Below are positions 43,271 to 51,213 of a DNA stretch of 64,000 nt, piece after piece; position 1 is the first letter of the stretch; each line of letters starts with the position of its first letter. This DNA is from Flavobacterium sp. (GTDB lineage Bacteria > Bacteroidota > Bacteroidia > Flavobacteriales > Flavobacteriaceae). Under the pieces are notes generated by a model. It was not told the DNA's origin, did not search any database, and saw only the letters and a list, made by a program, of their open reading frames with translations. The stretch is taken from NCBI RefSeq assembly GCF_027484705.1, contig NZ_JAIXSL010000022.1, positions 1-64,000 on the forward strand. Reading direction: 5' to 3'. A program made the position numbers and the translations under genes.

Positions 43271-44137
43271 CAAAATATGTTTCGCCGCCTTATAAGAAGA
43301 ACGCACCAAAGCGCCGCTTTCCACATGACGGAAGCCCATTTCCAAACCGATTTTTTCGTATTTCTGAAACTGATCCGGCGTAATGAATTCTTTCACCGGC
43401 AAGTGTTTTTTGCTCGGTTGCAAATATTGACCGATCGTCACGACATCAACATTCGCATCGCGCAAATCACGCATCGTTTGAATGACTTCTTCTTCAGTTT
43501 CGCCCAAACCTAACATAATTCCTGATTTGGTTCTATTGATACCTTTTTCTTTCAAGTAACGCAAAACTTCCAGACTTCGGTCGTATTTCGCCTGAATTCT
43601 GACTTCGCGTGTCAATCTGCGAACTGTTTCGACATTATGCGAAACGACTTCAGGATTCGCTTCCACGATGCGGTCTAAGTTTCTTTCTATGCCTTGAAAA
43701 TCGGGAATCAAAGTTTCTAAAGTAGTTTCCGGATTCATTCTTCGGACCGCTTTCACAGTTTCAATCCAAATGATCGAACCGCCGTCTTTCAAATCGTCGC
43801 GATCAACACTCGTAATCACGGCATGTTTGATGTTCATAATCTTGATCGAACGCGCCACTTTCTCAGGTTCGTCCCAATCTACGGTTTCAGGCCGCCCGGT
43901 TTTCACGCCGCAGAAGCCACACGAACGCGTGCAGATATTCCCTAAAATCATAAACGTCGCCGTACCTTCGCCCCAGCATTCGCCCATGTTCGGGCAACTT
44001 CCGGAAGTGCATATTGTGTTGAGGTTGTATTTGTCCACCAAACCGCGAAGCTCGGTATATTTTTGTCCGATCGGTAGTTTTACTTTGAGCCATTTCGGCT
44101 TTCCAACCGGTAAAGTATTGTCTAAAACGCTTTCCAT
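43268..44137 (-). CDS. lipA: Lipoyl synthase
   Basis: 289 residues. Radical-SAM enzyme that inserts two sulfurs into octanoyl groups on lipoyl domains. Both cluster motifs are intact: auxiliary 4Fe-4S cysteines Cys43, Cys48 and Cys54 ([12 protein letters not shown]), radical-SAM Cys69, Cys73 and Cys76 (CTRSCGFC), and the C-terminal RSSY serine ligand (ALVRSSYKA). Own promoter upstream; no lipB nearby. Confidence 0.96.
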   Translation of the reverse strand: MESVLDNTLPVGKPKWLKVKLPIGQKYTELRGLVDKYNLNTICTSGSCPNMGECWGEGTATFMILGNICTRSCGFCGVKTGRPETVDWDEPEKVARSIKIMNIKHAVITSVDRDDLKDGGSIIWIETVKAVRRMNPETTLETLIPDFQGIERNLDRIVEANPEVVSHNVETVRRLTREVRIQAKYDRSLEVLRYLKEKGINRTKSGIMLGLGETEEEVIQTMRDLRDANVDVVTIGQYLQPSKKHLPVKEFITPDQFQKYEKIGLEMGFRHVESGALVRSSYKAAKHIL

Positions 44138-44156
44138 AGCAGTGATTTTTGCAGCA

Positions 44157-44164
44157 CAAAGATA
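44157..44164 (-). promoter_or_regulatory. TAnnTTTG -7 box of lipA
   Basis: Minus-strand TATCTTTG, 19 nt before the lipA ATG. The -33 element is unclear. Confidence 0.5.
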
Positions 44165-44230
44165 AGGAATGTACTTTGTTCGCAGATTTGTTTATTTGTT
44201 AATTTGATGTTAGCGTTCATTTGAGGTTTT

Positions 44231-44315
44231 AGGAGCCGGGAACCTGCTATCCGCTATAATCTTTTGTGTCGAACACCGCCACAAAAGGATAACCGCTATT
44301 ATCAGGGCTAGGGCT
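44231..44315 (+). repeat. Dispersed hairpin element, copy 3
   Basis: AGGAGCCGGGAACCTGCTAT, a hairpin CTTTTGTG...CACAAAAG, then GGATAACCGCTATTATCAG and GGCTAGGGCT. It abuts and slightly overlaps the stop codon of the MFS gene. Confidence 0.85.
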
Positions 44316-45558
44316 ATTCGGTAAAATCCAAATCGCGCCCATGTGTTTCGGCAATCGTCACCGTCGAATAAATACCTAAGAAGAAGACAATGATTCCGAC
44401 GATACTTGCGGAAACGATTACGCCATAATCCACTTTGAAGAAATCAAAACCCAACAACATCACCGGCAATAAACCCCGCACCATATTCGGAACTGTCGTC
44501 GTGGCGGTGCTTCTGATGTTCGTGCCGAATTGTTCTGCGGCGACCGTCACGAACATCGCCCAGTAACCCGTTCCCAAACCAAGCCAGGCGCAATAAAAGT
44601 AATACTGGCTTTCTGTTTTCGTGCCTCCGAAAAGCAACAACAAGATTCCCAGAATCGTAAACAGCATCATATATAAGATGGCCTTTTTCCTCGAATGCAG
44701 CCAATGCGATAAAAATCCACTCGCGAAATCACCGGCTGAGATTCCGACATACGCCCACATGATCGCCTTGCCTGGATTGAGGTTTGAAATCCCGAACGAC
44801 GGTGCGAATTGGTTCGCCATCACCGCTAAAATCCCAATGCAAAACCACGTGGGCAAACCAATCGCGATACATTTCAAATATTTTATAAGTTGGGTTTTAT
44901 TCGTAAAAAGTGAAAAGAAATTTCCTTTAGCAATGGTGTGATCTTTTTCGAGGTTTTTATACATACCGCTTTCGAAAACGCCGACTCGCAACAATAATAA
45001 AATCAACCCTAATCCGCCACCAATGAAATACGCGTAAGTCCAATCACCGGCCAATTCTACGGTAAGTTGCGCTACAACCGCACCGAGCAAACCAAATCCG
45101 GCCACGAGTGACGTTCCAATTGCGCGCAATTCTTTCGGTAAACTTTCGGAAACCAAAGTAATTCCTGCGCCGAGTTCCCCGGCCAAACCTAATCCGGCAA
45201 TGAATCGCAATACTGCATAAGTAGTTTCAATATCCGCGAAATGCATTTGGGGTAAAAAGCCGCACGCGATATTCGCTAAAGAATACACCAAAATCGACCC
45301 GAACAAAACCGAAAGTCTTCCTTTTTTATCGCCCAGAATTCCCCATAAAATACCGCCAATCAACAAGCCTACCATTTGGAAATTCATGATGTGCGTTCCG
45401 GCAATATCGACATCCACGCCCAGTGATTTCAAACTCGGAACGCGCACAATGCCAAAAAGCAATAAGTCGTAAATATCCACAAAGTAGCCTAAAGCCGCCA
45501 CGATTACGGGAAATCCTAAAAGGTGTTTGATTTTTTCTTGGGTAGTGAATGGCTTCAT
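44314..45558 (-). CDS. MFS transporter
   Basis: 414 residues from the ATG at 45558. The frame is open to an ATG at 45600, but a full promoter (TTTTTG-N18-TACATTTG, 45579-45610) lies inside those extra codons, so the downstream ATG is chosen. Twelve membrane segments are expected. The inter-helix 2-3 loop GDKKGR is the MFS motif A, and LRFIAGLGLAGELGAGITLVSE resembles the sugar/metabolite-proton symporter group. Substrate unknown. Monocistronic; dispersed element copy 3 sits at its 3' end. Confidence 0.88.
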   Translation of the reverse strand: MKPFTTQEKIKHLLGFPVIVAALGYFVDIYDLLLFGIVRVPSLKSLGVDVDIAGTHIMNFQMVGLLIGGILWGILGDKKGRLSVLFGSILVYSLANIACGFLPQMHFADIETTYAVLRFIAGLGLAGELGAGITLVSESLPKELRAIGTSLVAGFGLLGAVVAQLTVELAGDWTYAYFIGGGLGLILLLLRVGVFESGMYKNLEKDHTIAKGNFFSLFTNKTQLIKYLKCIAIGLPTWFCIGILAVMANQFAPSFGISNLNPGKAIMWAYVGISAGDFASGFLSHWLHSRKKAILYMMLFTILGILLLLFGGTKTESQYYFYCAWLGLGTGYWAMFVTVAAEQFGTNIRSTATTTVPNMVRGLLPVMLLGFDFFKVDYGVIVSASIVGIIVFFLGIYSTVTIAETHGRDLDFTE

Positions 45559-45578
45559 CAATAAATCATGGTTTGTTT

Positions 45579-45610
45579 CAAATGTATTAAAATTCGTCAC
45601 AAATCAAAAA
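45579..45610 (-). promoter_or_regulatory. Promoter of the MFS gene (decides its start)
   Basis: Minus strand TTTTTG (45610-45605), 18 nt, TACATTTG (45586-45579). Transcription would start near 45572, downstream of the ATG at 45600 and upstream of the one at 45558. Confidence 0.65.
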
Positions 45611-45628
45611 GAAATCCTTCGAAGTTAT

Positions 45629-45636
45629 TATATTTG
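45629..45636 (+). promoter_or_regulatory. TAnnTTTG -7 box of the M48 protease gene
   Basis: TATATTTG, 27 nt before the ATG at 45664. No clear -33 box. Confidence 0.5.
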
Positions 45637-45663
45637 TGCCGTGAAATTTAACATTTATATACT

Positions 45664-46527
45664 ATGAAAACCAGAGTTTTATTGACCGGTTTTGCCTTGG
45701 TCGTTTGCGGAATAACCAATGCACAAATTGATTTGAGCAAAATAAACATCAACGATCGTGCTTTGGGCGCGGTGCAGAAAGGCATGTCCGGATTTATGTT
45801 CAGCGATGCCGATGCTGCAAATTTGTCGAAGCAAGCTGTAGATAAAATGGATACAGAAAATAAAGTAGCGGGTCCAAAAGATCCCTATACAATCCGACTT
45901 AACAAAGTTTTCGGCAACCATAAAAACGAAGCCGGACTAAATTTGAATTATAAAGTATATCTTATCAAAGAGGTCAACGCTTTTGCGACTGCTGACGGAA
46001 GCGTACGCGTATTCTCAGGTTTGATGGATATCATGGATGACAACCAATTGCTGGCCGTTATCGGTCATGAGATTGGTCACGTGGCCAACCACGATTCGCG
46101 CGATGCGATGAAAGCGGCTTATCAAAAAGAAGCCTTGTTAGATGCAGCGGCTTCTCAATCTGATAAAGTAGCTGCTGTTACTGACGGTCAGATTGGGAAA
46201 ATTGCGAGTGCTATTCTCGATAGCAAACACAGCAGAAAACAGGAATCAGAAGCGGATATTTATTCCTATGAATTTTTGAAACGCAACAAATACGATGTCA
46301 ATGCTGAAGAATCTGCCTTTAATATTTTGGCGGCGATGAGCGAAGGTAAAGAAGCGTCTTTCATTGACAAAATGATGAGCTCACACCCGGATTCTAAAGA
46401 CAGGGCAGCAGATGCAAAAAGCAGGGCTGAAGCTGATGGTTTGTATAAACCTTATGTGAAGCAAACTGCGAAATCTGCGACCACCAAAAAGCCAACAAAA
46501 AAAGCAACTCCTAAGAAGAAAAAATAA
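45664..46527 (+). CDS. M48-family zinc metallopeptidase, exported
   Basis: 287 residues. Signal peptide about 1-20 (GITNAQ). HEIGH zinc motif at 135-139, third ligand in the QESEAD segment (193-198), and [18 protein letters not shown] upstream as in LoiP/YggG-type envelope proteases. The C-terminus is a lysine-rich tail (about 263-287). Probably periplasmic quality control of envelope proteins. The phnA-domain gene starts one base after its stop, so the two form an operon. Confidence 0.9.
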   Translation: MKTRVLLTGFALVVCGITNAQIDLSKININDRALGAVQKGMSGFMFSDADAANLSKQAVDKMDTENKVAGPKDPYTIRLNKVFGNHKNEAGLNLNYKVYLIKEVNAFATADGSVRVFSGLMDIMDDNQLLAVIGHEIGHVANHDSRDAMKAAYQKEALLDAAASQSDKVAAVTDGQIGKIASAILDSKHSRKQESEADIYSYEFLKRNKYDVNAEESAFNILAAMSEGKEASFIDKMMSSHPDSKDRAADAKSRAEADGLYKPYVKQTAKSATTKKPTKKATPKKKK

Positions 46528-46528
46528 T

Positions 46529-46738
46529 ATGGAAGTAAAAGACAGCAACGGAAACCTATTAAGTGATGGCGATTCTGTTACCGTAATCAAAGATTTGAAA
46601 GTAAGAGGTTCCTCGGATGTGATCAAAAGAGGCACGATGGTGAAGAACATTCGCCTCACCGATGATCCGGCAGAAATTGATTGCCGCGTCAATAAGACGG
46701 CGATGGTTTTGCGGACGGAGTTTGTAAAAAAAGCATAA
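46529..46738 (+). CDS. Stand-alone PhnA/YjdM C-terminal domain protein
   Basis: 69 residues, covering only the SH3-like C-terminal domain of YjdM/Phn[41 protein letters not shown] and TEFVKKA. The N-terminal zinc-ribbon of the full-length family is absent. The old 'alkylphosphonate utilisation' name is not supported by context (no phn genes); the biochemical role is unknown. Cytosolic by lack of a signal. Coupled to the M48 protease gene. Confidence 0.85.
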   Translation: MEVKDSNGNLLSDGDSVTVIKDLKVRGSSDVIKRGTMVKNIRLTDDPAEIDCRVNKTAMVLRTEFVKKA

Positions 46739-46741
46739 ATG

Positions 46742-46770
46742 AAAAGCAGCCCTGAGAGGCTGCTTTTTTT
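46742..46770 (+). terminator. Rho-independent terminator after the M48/PhnA-domain operon
   Basis: AAAAGCAGCC, loop CTGAGA, GGCTGCTTTT, then T's. Confidence 0.92.
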
Positions 46771-46822
46771 ATGGAACGCGGATTATACGGATTTGGCTGA
46801 TTGGCGCGGATTTAAATGGTGT

Positions 46823-47647
46823 TTACTTTTTGACTTTTATAGGTAGTTTGTATTCCGTTCTGACGGGTTTTCCGTTTTTGAGGCCCGGTTTCCATTTGGT
46901 TCTTAGCGATTTCAACACGCGGATGGCTTCGCGGTCGATGCTCGGCGCGGCGCTTCTGAGCACTTTGATGTCGGTCATGCTGCCGTCTTTTTCCACGACG
47001 AATGAAACGACTACGCTGACGGTTTCCTCGATTTCGAGCTTCTCGAAATTTTCTCCGATATAACCGTAAAAAGCATTGATGCCACCCGGAAATTCGGGAA
47101 CTTTGTCTACGGTGACGGTCGTATTGAGAGTGTCATCTGGAATGGGTAAGGTAGCCGTGGGTTGCGTGGTTCCGGTTGGTGCTGTTCCTGTATCCGGATT
47201 GTTTCCTGTGTTGGCAGGCGTTCCGGAATTCTGATTGTTGTTTGCGGGATGTTCGTCATGCGCCGCAATATCCTGATGGGCACCTTCTGACCTTACGACG
47301 GTAGGATTGATCAATGCTTTCTTTTTGGTTGCGTCATCAGGAGTTTTTTTAGTGACCGGTAACACTAATTTTACTGGCGATTTAGGTGGCGGAATTTTGA
47401 GTTTTGTAATGTGCAGTTGCGGAAAATCATAAACCGGATCTACAACTACCGTTTGAGGTGTATTGGAAAAACTCGAAACCAACATCGGGATTGTAGCGAC
47501 CATCGCTACCAAAGAAATACCTAGACAAAAAGCTAGTAAAGTCGTCTCATCACTTTTCTGGCGCAATTGGAATGCACCGTACGCTTGGTTTTTGCCCTCG
47601 AAAACGAGGTTGATCCAGCTGTTGGCATAAATACTTAATCTTGACAT
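46823..47647 (-). CDS. Energy transducer TonB-family protein
   Basis: 274 residues. Short cytoplasmic N-terminus, one membrane helix (about 34-60), a periplasmic linker rich in Pro/Thr/Asn (about 75-180) and a TonB C-terminal domain (about 186-274: VPEFPGGINAFYGYIGENF, VSVVVSFVVEKDGS, ALRVLKSLR-like AIRVLKSLRTKWKPG, LPIKVKK). It couples the proton-motive force to outer-membrane receptors. No exbB/exbD adjacent. It could serve the TonB receptor at 21312 or others. Confidence 0.9.
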   Translation of the reverse strand: MSRLSIYANSWINLVFEGKNQAYGAFQLRQKSDETTLLAFCLGISLVAMVATIPMLVSSFSNTPQTVVVDPVYDFPQLHITKLKIPPPKSPVKLVLPVTKKTPDDATKKKALINPTVVRSEGAHQDIAAHDEHPANNNQNSGTPANTGNNPDTGTAPTGTTQPTATLPIPDDTLNTTVTVDKVPEFPGGINAFYGYIGENFEKLEIEETVSVVVSFVVEKDGSMTDIKVLRSAAPSIDREAIRVLKSLRTKWKPGLKNGKPVRTEYKLPIKVKK

Positions 47648-47795
47648 AATGAAAGGATTATTGGGTTAAGTATTTATACGATCATAAGCGCTTTTTTATT
47701 ATCAACGCAACGGATGTGAAAATATTGTTAAGGTGTATTTTGGTAATTTGTTTATTCGTGGATTCAGTTATTCGAAAGTGCAGTTGAAACGAGGT

Positions 47796-47879
47796 GCCCT
47801 AGCCCTGATAGTAACGGAAATCATTTTGTGCCGGCGTTCGGCGCAAAATATTGAGAGTGGATAGCGGGAAATAGCTTCT
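47796..47879 (-). repeat. Dispersed hairpin element, copy 4
   Basis: Minus-strand reading: CCCGCTATCC, then a hairpin ATTTTGCGCCG-AACGC-CGGCACAAAAT (one G-T pair), then TTTCCGTTACTATCAGGGCT and AGGGC. It lies just after the second sigma gene's stop. Confidence 0.8.
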
Positions 47880-47886
47880 AAAAAAA

Positions 47887-48438
47887 CTACCGCTTGTTCT
47901 CAATAATCTCAGCGAGTAATTTTTTGGCGCGCAGCAATTTGATCTTGATGTTGTTCAGCGATTCGCCCAACAAATCAGCGATTTCCTGATAGCTCATTTC
48001 CTGAAAATACCGCAACTGAATGACTTCCTGGTAATGTGGTTTGAGTTCCTTGATGTATTGCAGCAGTTGCGAAAGGTTCTGCTCGGTAATGAGTTTGTCT
48101 TCCGCGGAAGGCGTGGTGTCAGCAACATTGTAAGCATGATAATCGTCTTCGTCGTTGAAATCTACGAACAAAGAGGATTTGCGTTTGCGCAGCATGTCGA
48201 TGTGGACGTTTTTCGCAATCGCGATGAGCCAAGTATTGAACTGGAATTCGGGGTTGTAAGTGGCAATTTTATCAAACGCTTTCGCGAAAGTCTCGATCGT
48301 GATGTCTTCGGCGTCGGTTTCGTTTTCGGTGCGTTTGAGCATGAAACCGTAGACTTCATTCCAATAATGATCCAACAAAAAAGTAAACGCTACCTGATCG
48401 CCATTCTTTGCCAGCTCTATGTTTTTCTTTATTTCCAA
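47887..48438 (-). CDS. ECF RNA polymerase sigma factor with TTG start
   Basis: 183 residues. Region 2 (AFTFLLDHYWNEVYGFMLK, DAEDITIETFAKAFDK, FNTWLIAIAKNVHIDMLRK) and region 4 (ELKPHYQEVIQLRYFQEMSYQEIADLL cut at LLGESLNNIKIKLLRAKKLL). No anti-sigma gene is adjacent. The only start that preserves the family N-terminus is the TTG at 48438; the next in-frame ATG lies deep in region 2. It overlaps the end of the glycosyltransferase gene by 10 bp, suggesting translational coupling at low efficiency. Confidence 0.9.
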   Translation of the reverse strand: MEIKKNIELAKNGDQVAFTFLLDHYWNEVYGFMLKRTENETDAEDITIETFAKAFDKIATYNPEFQFNTWLIAIAKNVHIDMLRKRKSSLFVDFNDEDDYHAYNVADTTPSAEDKLITEQNLSQLLQYIKELKPHYQEVIQLRYFQEMSYQEIADLLGESLNNIKIKLLRAKKLLAEIIENKR

Positions 48439-49535
48439 TGGACGGGTTTCGCAAATAAATTAGTGATGAAAATGTTGAGCTGCACAAACAAAACGACGAT
48501 TTCAAGTATCGGAAACCAATACATCACGTCTTTCTCTTTGAGCTTTCCGGCGGCAAAACCTAAAGTGATCCAGGTAAACAGGTAACGGAAGCCAATCAGG
48601 CTCAGCACAACAATCCATTGGTATTGAAACGCTAATAACACAATCGGTAGTATAATGAACAACAATTGCGAAACGTAAAACGCGCCCAACTGCACACGGT
48701 CAAAAGATTTGTAAAAATGCGCCGTGGCCACGTGTCGTCGTTTCTGGATGAACCATTCCTTGAACGTAGTTTTGGGCATCGAATAAGTGAAGCTGTCGGG
48801 TGAAAAACAAATCGTCGTATTCTTCCCTTTCGCCGCTTGGTTGATGAACAAATCGTCATCGCCCGAACGGATTTTCATGTGGTCGATAAAACCATTCACA
48901 TTGAAAAACTCTTCTTTTTTGTAGGCAAGATTACGCCCGACGCCCATATAAGGCCGGCCCATTTTGGCCCAAGAAAAATATTGTACTGCCGTGAGCAAAG
49001 TCTCAAAACGAATGAGTTTATTCAGAAACGAACCTGCCATTTTCTCATAAGCGCCGTAACCCAAAACAATCGTTTTTTCTGCGGTGAAATTTGAACTCAT
49101 TTCGCGGATCCAGTCTTTAGAAACCGGATAGCAATCGGCATCGGTAAACAATAAATATTCTTTTTTAGCGGCTTTGATACCCAGTGTCAACGCAAATTTT
49201 TTGTTGCCCCAGAACGCTTCGTTGTTCTCGACTTTCACCAAACGGATGTTCGGGTATTGCTTTTCAAATTCTTCAAAAATGTCTAATGTTGTATCGCTCG
49301 AAGCATCGTCAATCAAGACAATTTCATAATCGGGATAATCCTGTTGCGCCAGAATGGGAATAAATTTAATGACGTTTTCAGCTTCGTTTTTCGCGCAGAC
49401 AATCACTGAAATCGGGATTTTCTTAGGCGTGCTTTGCTGCAATTTCAGATAAGAAAACTTCCCAAAAACGAACACGTAATAAAACAGTTGAATCGCAACA
49501 ATACCAATAAAAACAAAAAATAAAATAGCGAGCAT
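48429..49535 (-). CDS. Family 2 glycosyltransferase, membrane-bound
   Basis: 368 residues. N-terminal membrane helix, then a GT-A domain with ISVIVCAKNEAENV, VLIDDASSDTTLDI, the metal-binding TDADCYP and SGDDDLFINQ motifs and QKRRH (a QxxRW-like position). Three C-terminal membrane helices (about 275-365). It resembles processive or polyprenyl-linked GT2 enzymes. Product unknown. First gene of a two-gene operon with the ECF sigma gene. Confidence 0.88.
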   Translation of the reverse strand: MLAILFFVFIGIVAIQLFYYVFVFGKFSYLKLQQSTPKKIPISVIVCAKNEAENVIKFIPILAQQDYPDYEIVLIDDASSDTTLDIFEEFEKQYPNIRLVKVENNEAFWGNKKFALTLGIKAAKKEYLLFTDADCYPVSKDWIREMSSNFTAEKTIVLGYGAYEKMAGSFLNKLIRFETLLTAVQYFSWAKMGRPYMGVGRNLAYKKEEFFNVNGFIDHMKIRSGDDDLFINQAAKGKNTTICFSPDSFTYSMPKTTFKEWFIQKRRHVATAHFYKSFDRVQLGAFYVSQLLFIILPIVLLAFQYQWIVVLSLIGFRYLFTWITLGFAAGKLKEKDVMYWFPILEIVVLFVQLNIFITNLFAKPVHWK

Positions 49536-49565
49536 AGATTTCCGATTGTTTTTTTAAAACGTGCG

Positions 49566-49573
49566 CAAAGGTA
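49566..49573 (-). promoter_or_regulatory. TAnnTTTG -7 box of the glycosyltransferase-sigma operon
   Basis: Minus-strand TACCTTTG, 30 nt before the ATG at 49535. Confidence 0.45.
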
Positions 49574-49630
49574 TGAATTTCGTGGGGAACTTTAAATCTT
49601 AAAATTCATTGATTTTTCAACAATTGGTTT

Positions 49631-49715
49631 AGGAGCCGGGAACCTGCTATACGCTCTCAATCTTTGACGCCGAACACCGGCGTCAAAGGATTTCCGCTGC
49701 TATCAGGGCTAGGGT
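49631..49715 (+). repeat. Dispersed hairpin element, copy 5
   Basis: AGGAGCCGGGAACCTGCTAT, a perfect 10-bp hairpin TTTGACGCCG-AACAC-CGGCGTCAAA, then GGATTTCCGCTGCTATCAGG and GCTAGGGTT. The stem differs in sequence from the other copies but pairs perfectly. Confidence 0.88.
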
Positions 49716-49855
49716 TTGGGGTGATTTCACGTTGTTGATTAGAAAGAGGTTTTTTTCTGTTCTTTAAAAATCCGTGACAATCCGTTGGATCGGCGAAATC
49801 CGTGTTTCATTTTTTAGCAGGATTACTGGCGTGATCCTGAGTCGGGGGAGTCGTT

Positions 49856-49977
49856 ACGAAAATCCTTTCCATTTTTTTCAAAAATGGGAGGATTTTTTCA
49901 TTTAAAAGAAATCTCAAGCGAGCTTGGATTTCTTTTAAATGGAAAAATCCTTTTTGCTTTGCAAAAAGGATTTTCGT
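49856..49977. repeat. 122-bp multi-arm palindrome abutting tRNA-Pro
   Basis: Outer stem ACGAAAATCCTTT (49856-49868) pairs with AAAGGATTTTCGT (49965-49977). The centre is a long hairpin: 49890-49913 pairs with 49927-49950 over 24 nt with one mismatch, extended by CAAGC/GCTTG. Two small side hairpins are CCATTTTT/AAAAATGG and CCTTTTTGC/GCAAAAAGG. It could fold as a four-way junction. Confidence 0.85.
49946..49972 (-). terminator. Probable terminator of tRNA-Pro
   Basis: Minus strand ATCCTTTTTGC-AAA-GCAAAAAGGAT followed by TTTT, starting 5 nt after the tRNA 3' end. It is one arm of the larger palindrome. Confidence 0.6.
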
Positions 49978-50051
49978 CGGGGTGGCAGGATTCGAACCTG
50001 CGGCCTCCTGCTCCCAAAGCAGGCGCGATAACCGGGCTACGCTACACCCCG
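49977..50051 (-). tRNA. tRNA-Pro (anticodon TGG)
   Basis: Minus-strand cloverleaf of 75 nt: acceptor CGGGGTG / CACCCCG with discriminator A, D arm around TAGCCCGGTTA, anticodon stem CCTGC / GCAGG with loop TTTGGGA (anticodon TGG), and T arm GCAGGTTCGAATCCTGC. The 3' CCA is not encoded. Proline identity is read from the anticodon. Confidence 0.95.
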
Positions 50052-50060
50052 AAGCGGCTG

Positions 50061-50091
50061 CAAAGATAAGGTTTAATTTTACTTGGCAAAA
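50061..50091 (-). promoter_or_regulatory. Consensus promoter of tRNA-Pro
   Basis: Minus strand TTTTG (50091-50087), 18 nt, TATCTTTG (50068-50061), 9 nt before the mature 5' end. Confidence 0.8.
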
Positions 50092-50170
50092 GAATTGGCC
50101 GAAATAAATAAAATTTATTTTTTGATTGATTTTTAGGATTTCGAAACCACGAAATTTTTATAATATAGTT

Positions 50171-50178
50171 TACATTTG
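50171..50178 (+). promoter_or_regulatory. TAnnTTTG -7 box of trxB
   Basis: TACATTTG, 20 nt before the trxB ATG; no clear -33. Confidence 0.5.
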
Positions 50179-50198
50179 CGGCACTAAAAATTACGACC

Positions 50199-51146
50199 AT
50201 GTCAGATACTATTGAAAAAATAAAATGCCTTATTATCGGTTCAGGCCCAGCCGGATATACTGCTGCGATTTATGCCGCTAGAGCCAACATGTTTCCTGTA
50301 TTATATCAAGGAACACAACCGGGCGGACAATTAACCACGACTAACGAAGTAGAAAATTTTCCGGGTTATGTTGATGGCGTTACGGGGCCAGAAATGATGG
50401 TGCAATTGCAAGAGCAAGCCAAACGTTTCGGAACCGATGTGCGCGACGGCTGGGCCACCAAAGTCGATTTTACAGGACCAATCCATAAAGTCTGGATCAA
50501 TGATAGCAAAGAATTGCATTGCGAAACTGTAATCATCTCTACAGGAGCGTCGGCCAAATACCTAGGGCTTCCATCGGAGCAACACTATCTTCAGATGGGC
50601 GGTGGCGTTTCAGCTTGTGCCGTGTGCGATGGATTCTTTTACAGAAACCAAGAAGTTGTTATTGTCGGTGCCGGAGATTCGGCTTGTGAAGAAGCGCATT
50701 ACTTATCGAAATTGTGTAAAAAAGTGACTATGTTGGTGCGCAGCGAAAAATTCAGAGCGTCCAAAATCATGGAAGAACGCGTGCGCAAAACAGAAAACAT
50801 TACGATCTTAATGAACCACGATACTGTCGAAGTGTTAGGCGACGGACAAGTCGTTACGGCGGTAACCGCCAAAAATAAAACCACAGGCGACATCATCGAA
50901 ATTCCGGCAACAGGATTCTTCGTAGCGATTGGTCACCAACCGAATACGGAAATATTCAAAGACTATCTTACTTTAGACGAAACAGGCTATATCGTTAACA
51001 TTCCCGGAACTTCAAAAACTAGCGTACCGGGTGTTTTTGTAGGTGGCGATGCTGCGGATCACGTATATCGTCAGGCCATCACGGCAGCCGGAACGGGTTG
51101 TATGGCGGCTTTGGATGCGGAACGTTATTTAGCTGCTCAGGAATAA
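50199..51146 (+). CDS. trxB: Thioredoxin-disulfide reductase
   Basis: 315 residues. FAD-binding GSGPAGYTAAIYAARA, redox-active CAVC (Cys140, Cys143) in SACAVCDGFFYRN, NADPH-binding VGAGDSACEEAHYLS, and C-terminal VGGDAADHVYRQAITAAGTGC-type FAD site. It reduces thioredoxin with NADPH in the cytosol for ribonucleotide reductase and thiol repair. Monocistronic. Confidence 0.96.
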   Translation: MSDTIEKIKCLIIGSGPAGYTAAIYAARANMFPVLYQGTQPGGQLTTTNEVENFPGYVDGVTGPEMMVQLQEQAKRFGTDVRDGWATKVDFTGPIHKVWINDSKELHCETVIISTGASAKYLGLPSEQHYLQMGGGVSACAVCDGFFYRNQEVVIVGAGDSACEEAHYLSKLCKKVTMLVRSEKFRASKIMEERVRKTENITILMNHDTVEVLGDGQVVTAVTAKNKTTGDIIEIPATGFFVAIGHQPNTEIFKDYLTLDETGYIVNIPGTSKTSVPGVFVGGDAADHVYRQAITAAGTGCMAALDAERYLAAQE

Positions 51147-51165
51147 ATTTCTTAGATTATAACAT

Positions 51166-51199
51166 AAAAAAAAGCCCCAAATCAATCGGGGCTTTTTTT
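51166..51199. terminator. Bidirectional terminator between trxB and GIN-domain gene
   Basis: AGCCCC (51173-51178) pairs with GGGGCT (51188-51193), with A run before and T run after. Confidence 0.9.
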
Positions 51200-51213
51200 A
51201 TTATTGATATTTC

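Larger units (their letters stand above)
49536..49976. other. Gene-free stretch between glycosyltransferase and tRNA-Pro
   Basis: About 440 bp with no credible gene. It contains the glycosyltransferase -7 box, dispersed element copy 5, a stretch with short AATCCGTG repeats (49768-49803) that looks like decayed repeat sequence, and the multi-arm palindrome next to the tRNA. Confidence 0.7.

Noticed and set aside
46529..46738. Alkylphosphonate utilisation function for the PhnA-domain gene
   Set aside because: There is no phn cluster nearby and only the C-terminal domain is present; the historical name does not indicate function.
49856..50051. tRNA-Pro as an integration site of a mobile island
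   Set aside because: No integrase, no displaced tRNA 3' duplicate and no phage or plasmid genes are visible in the window.
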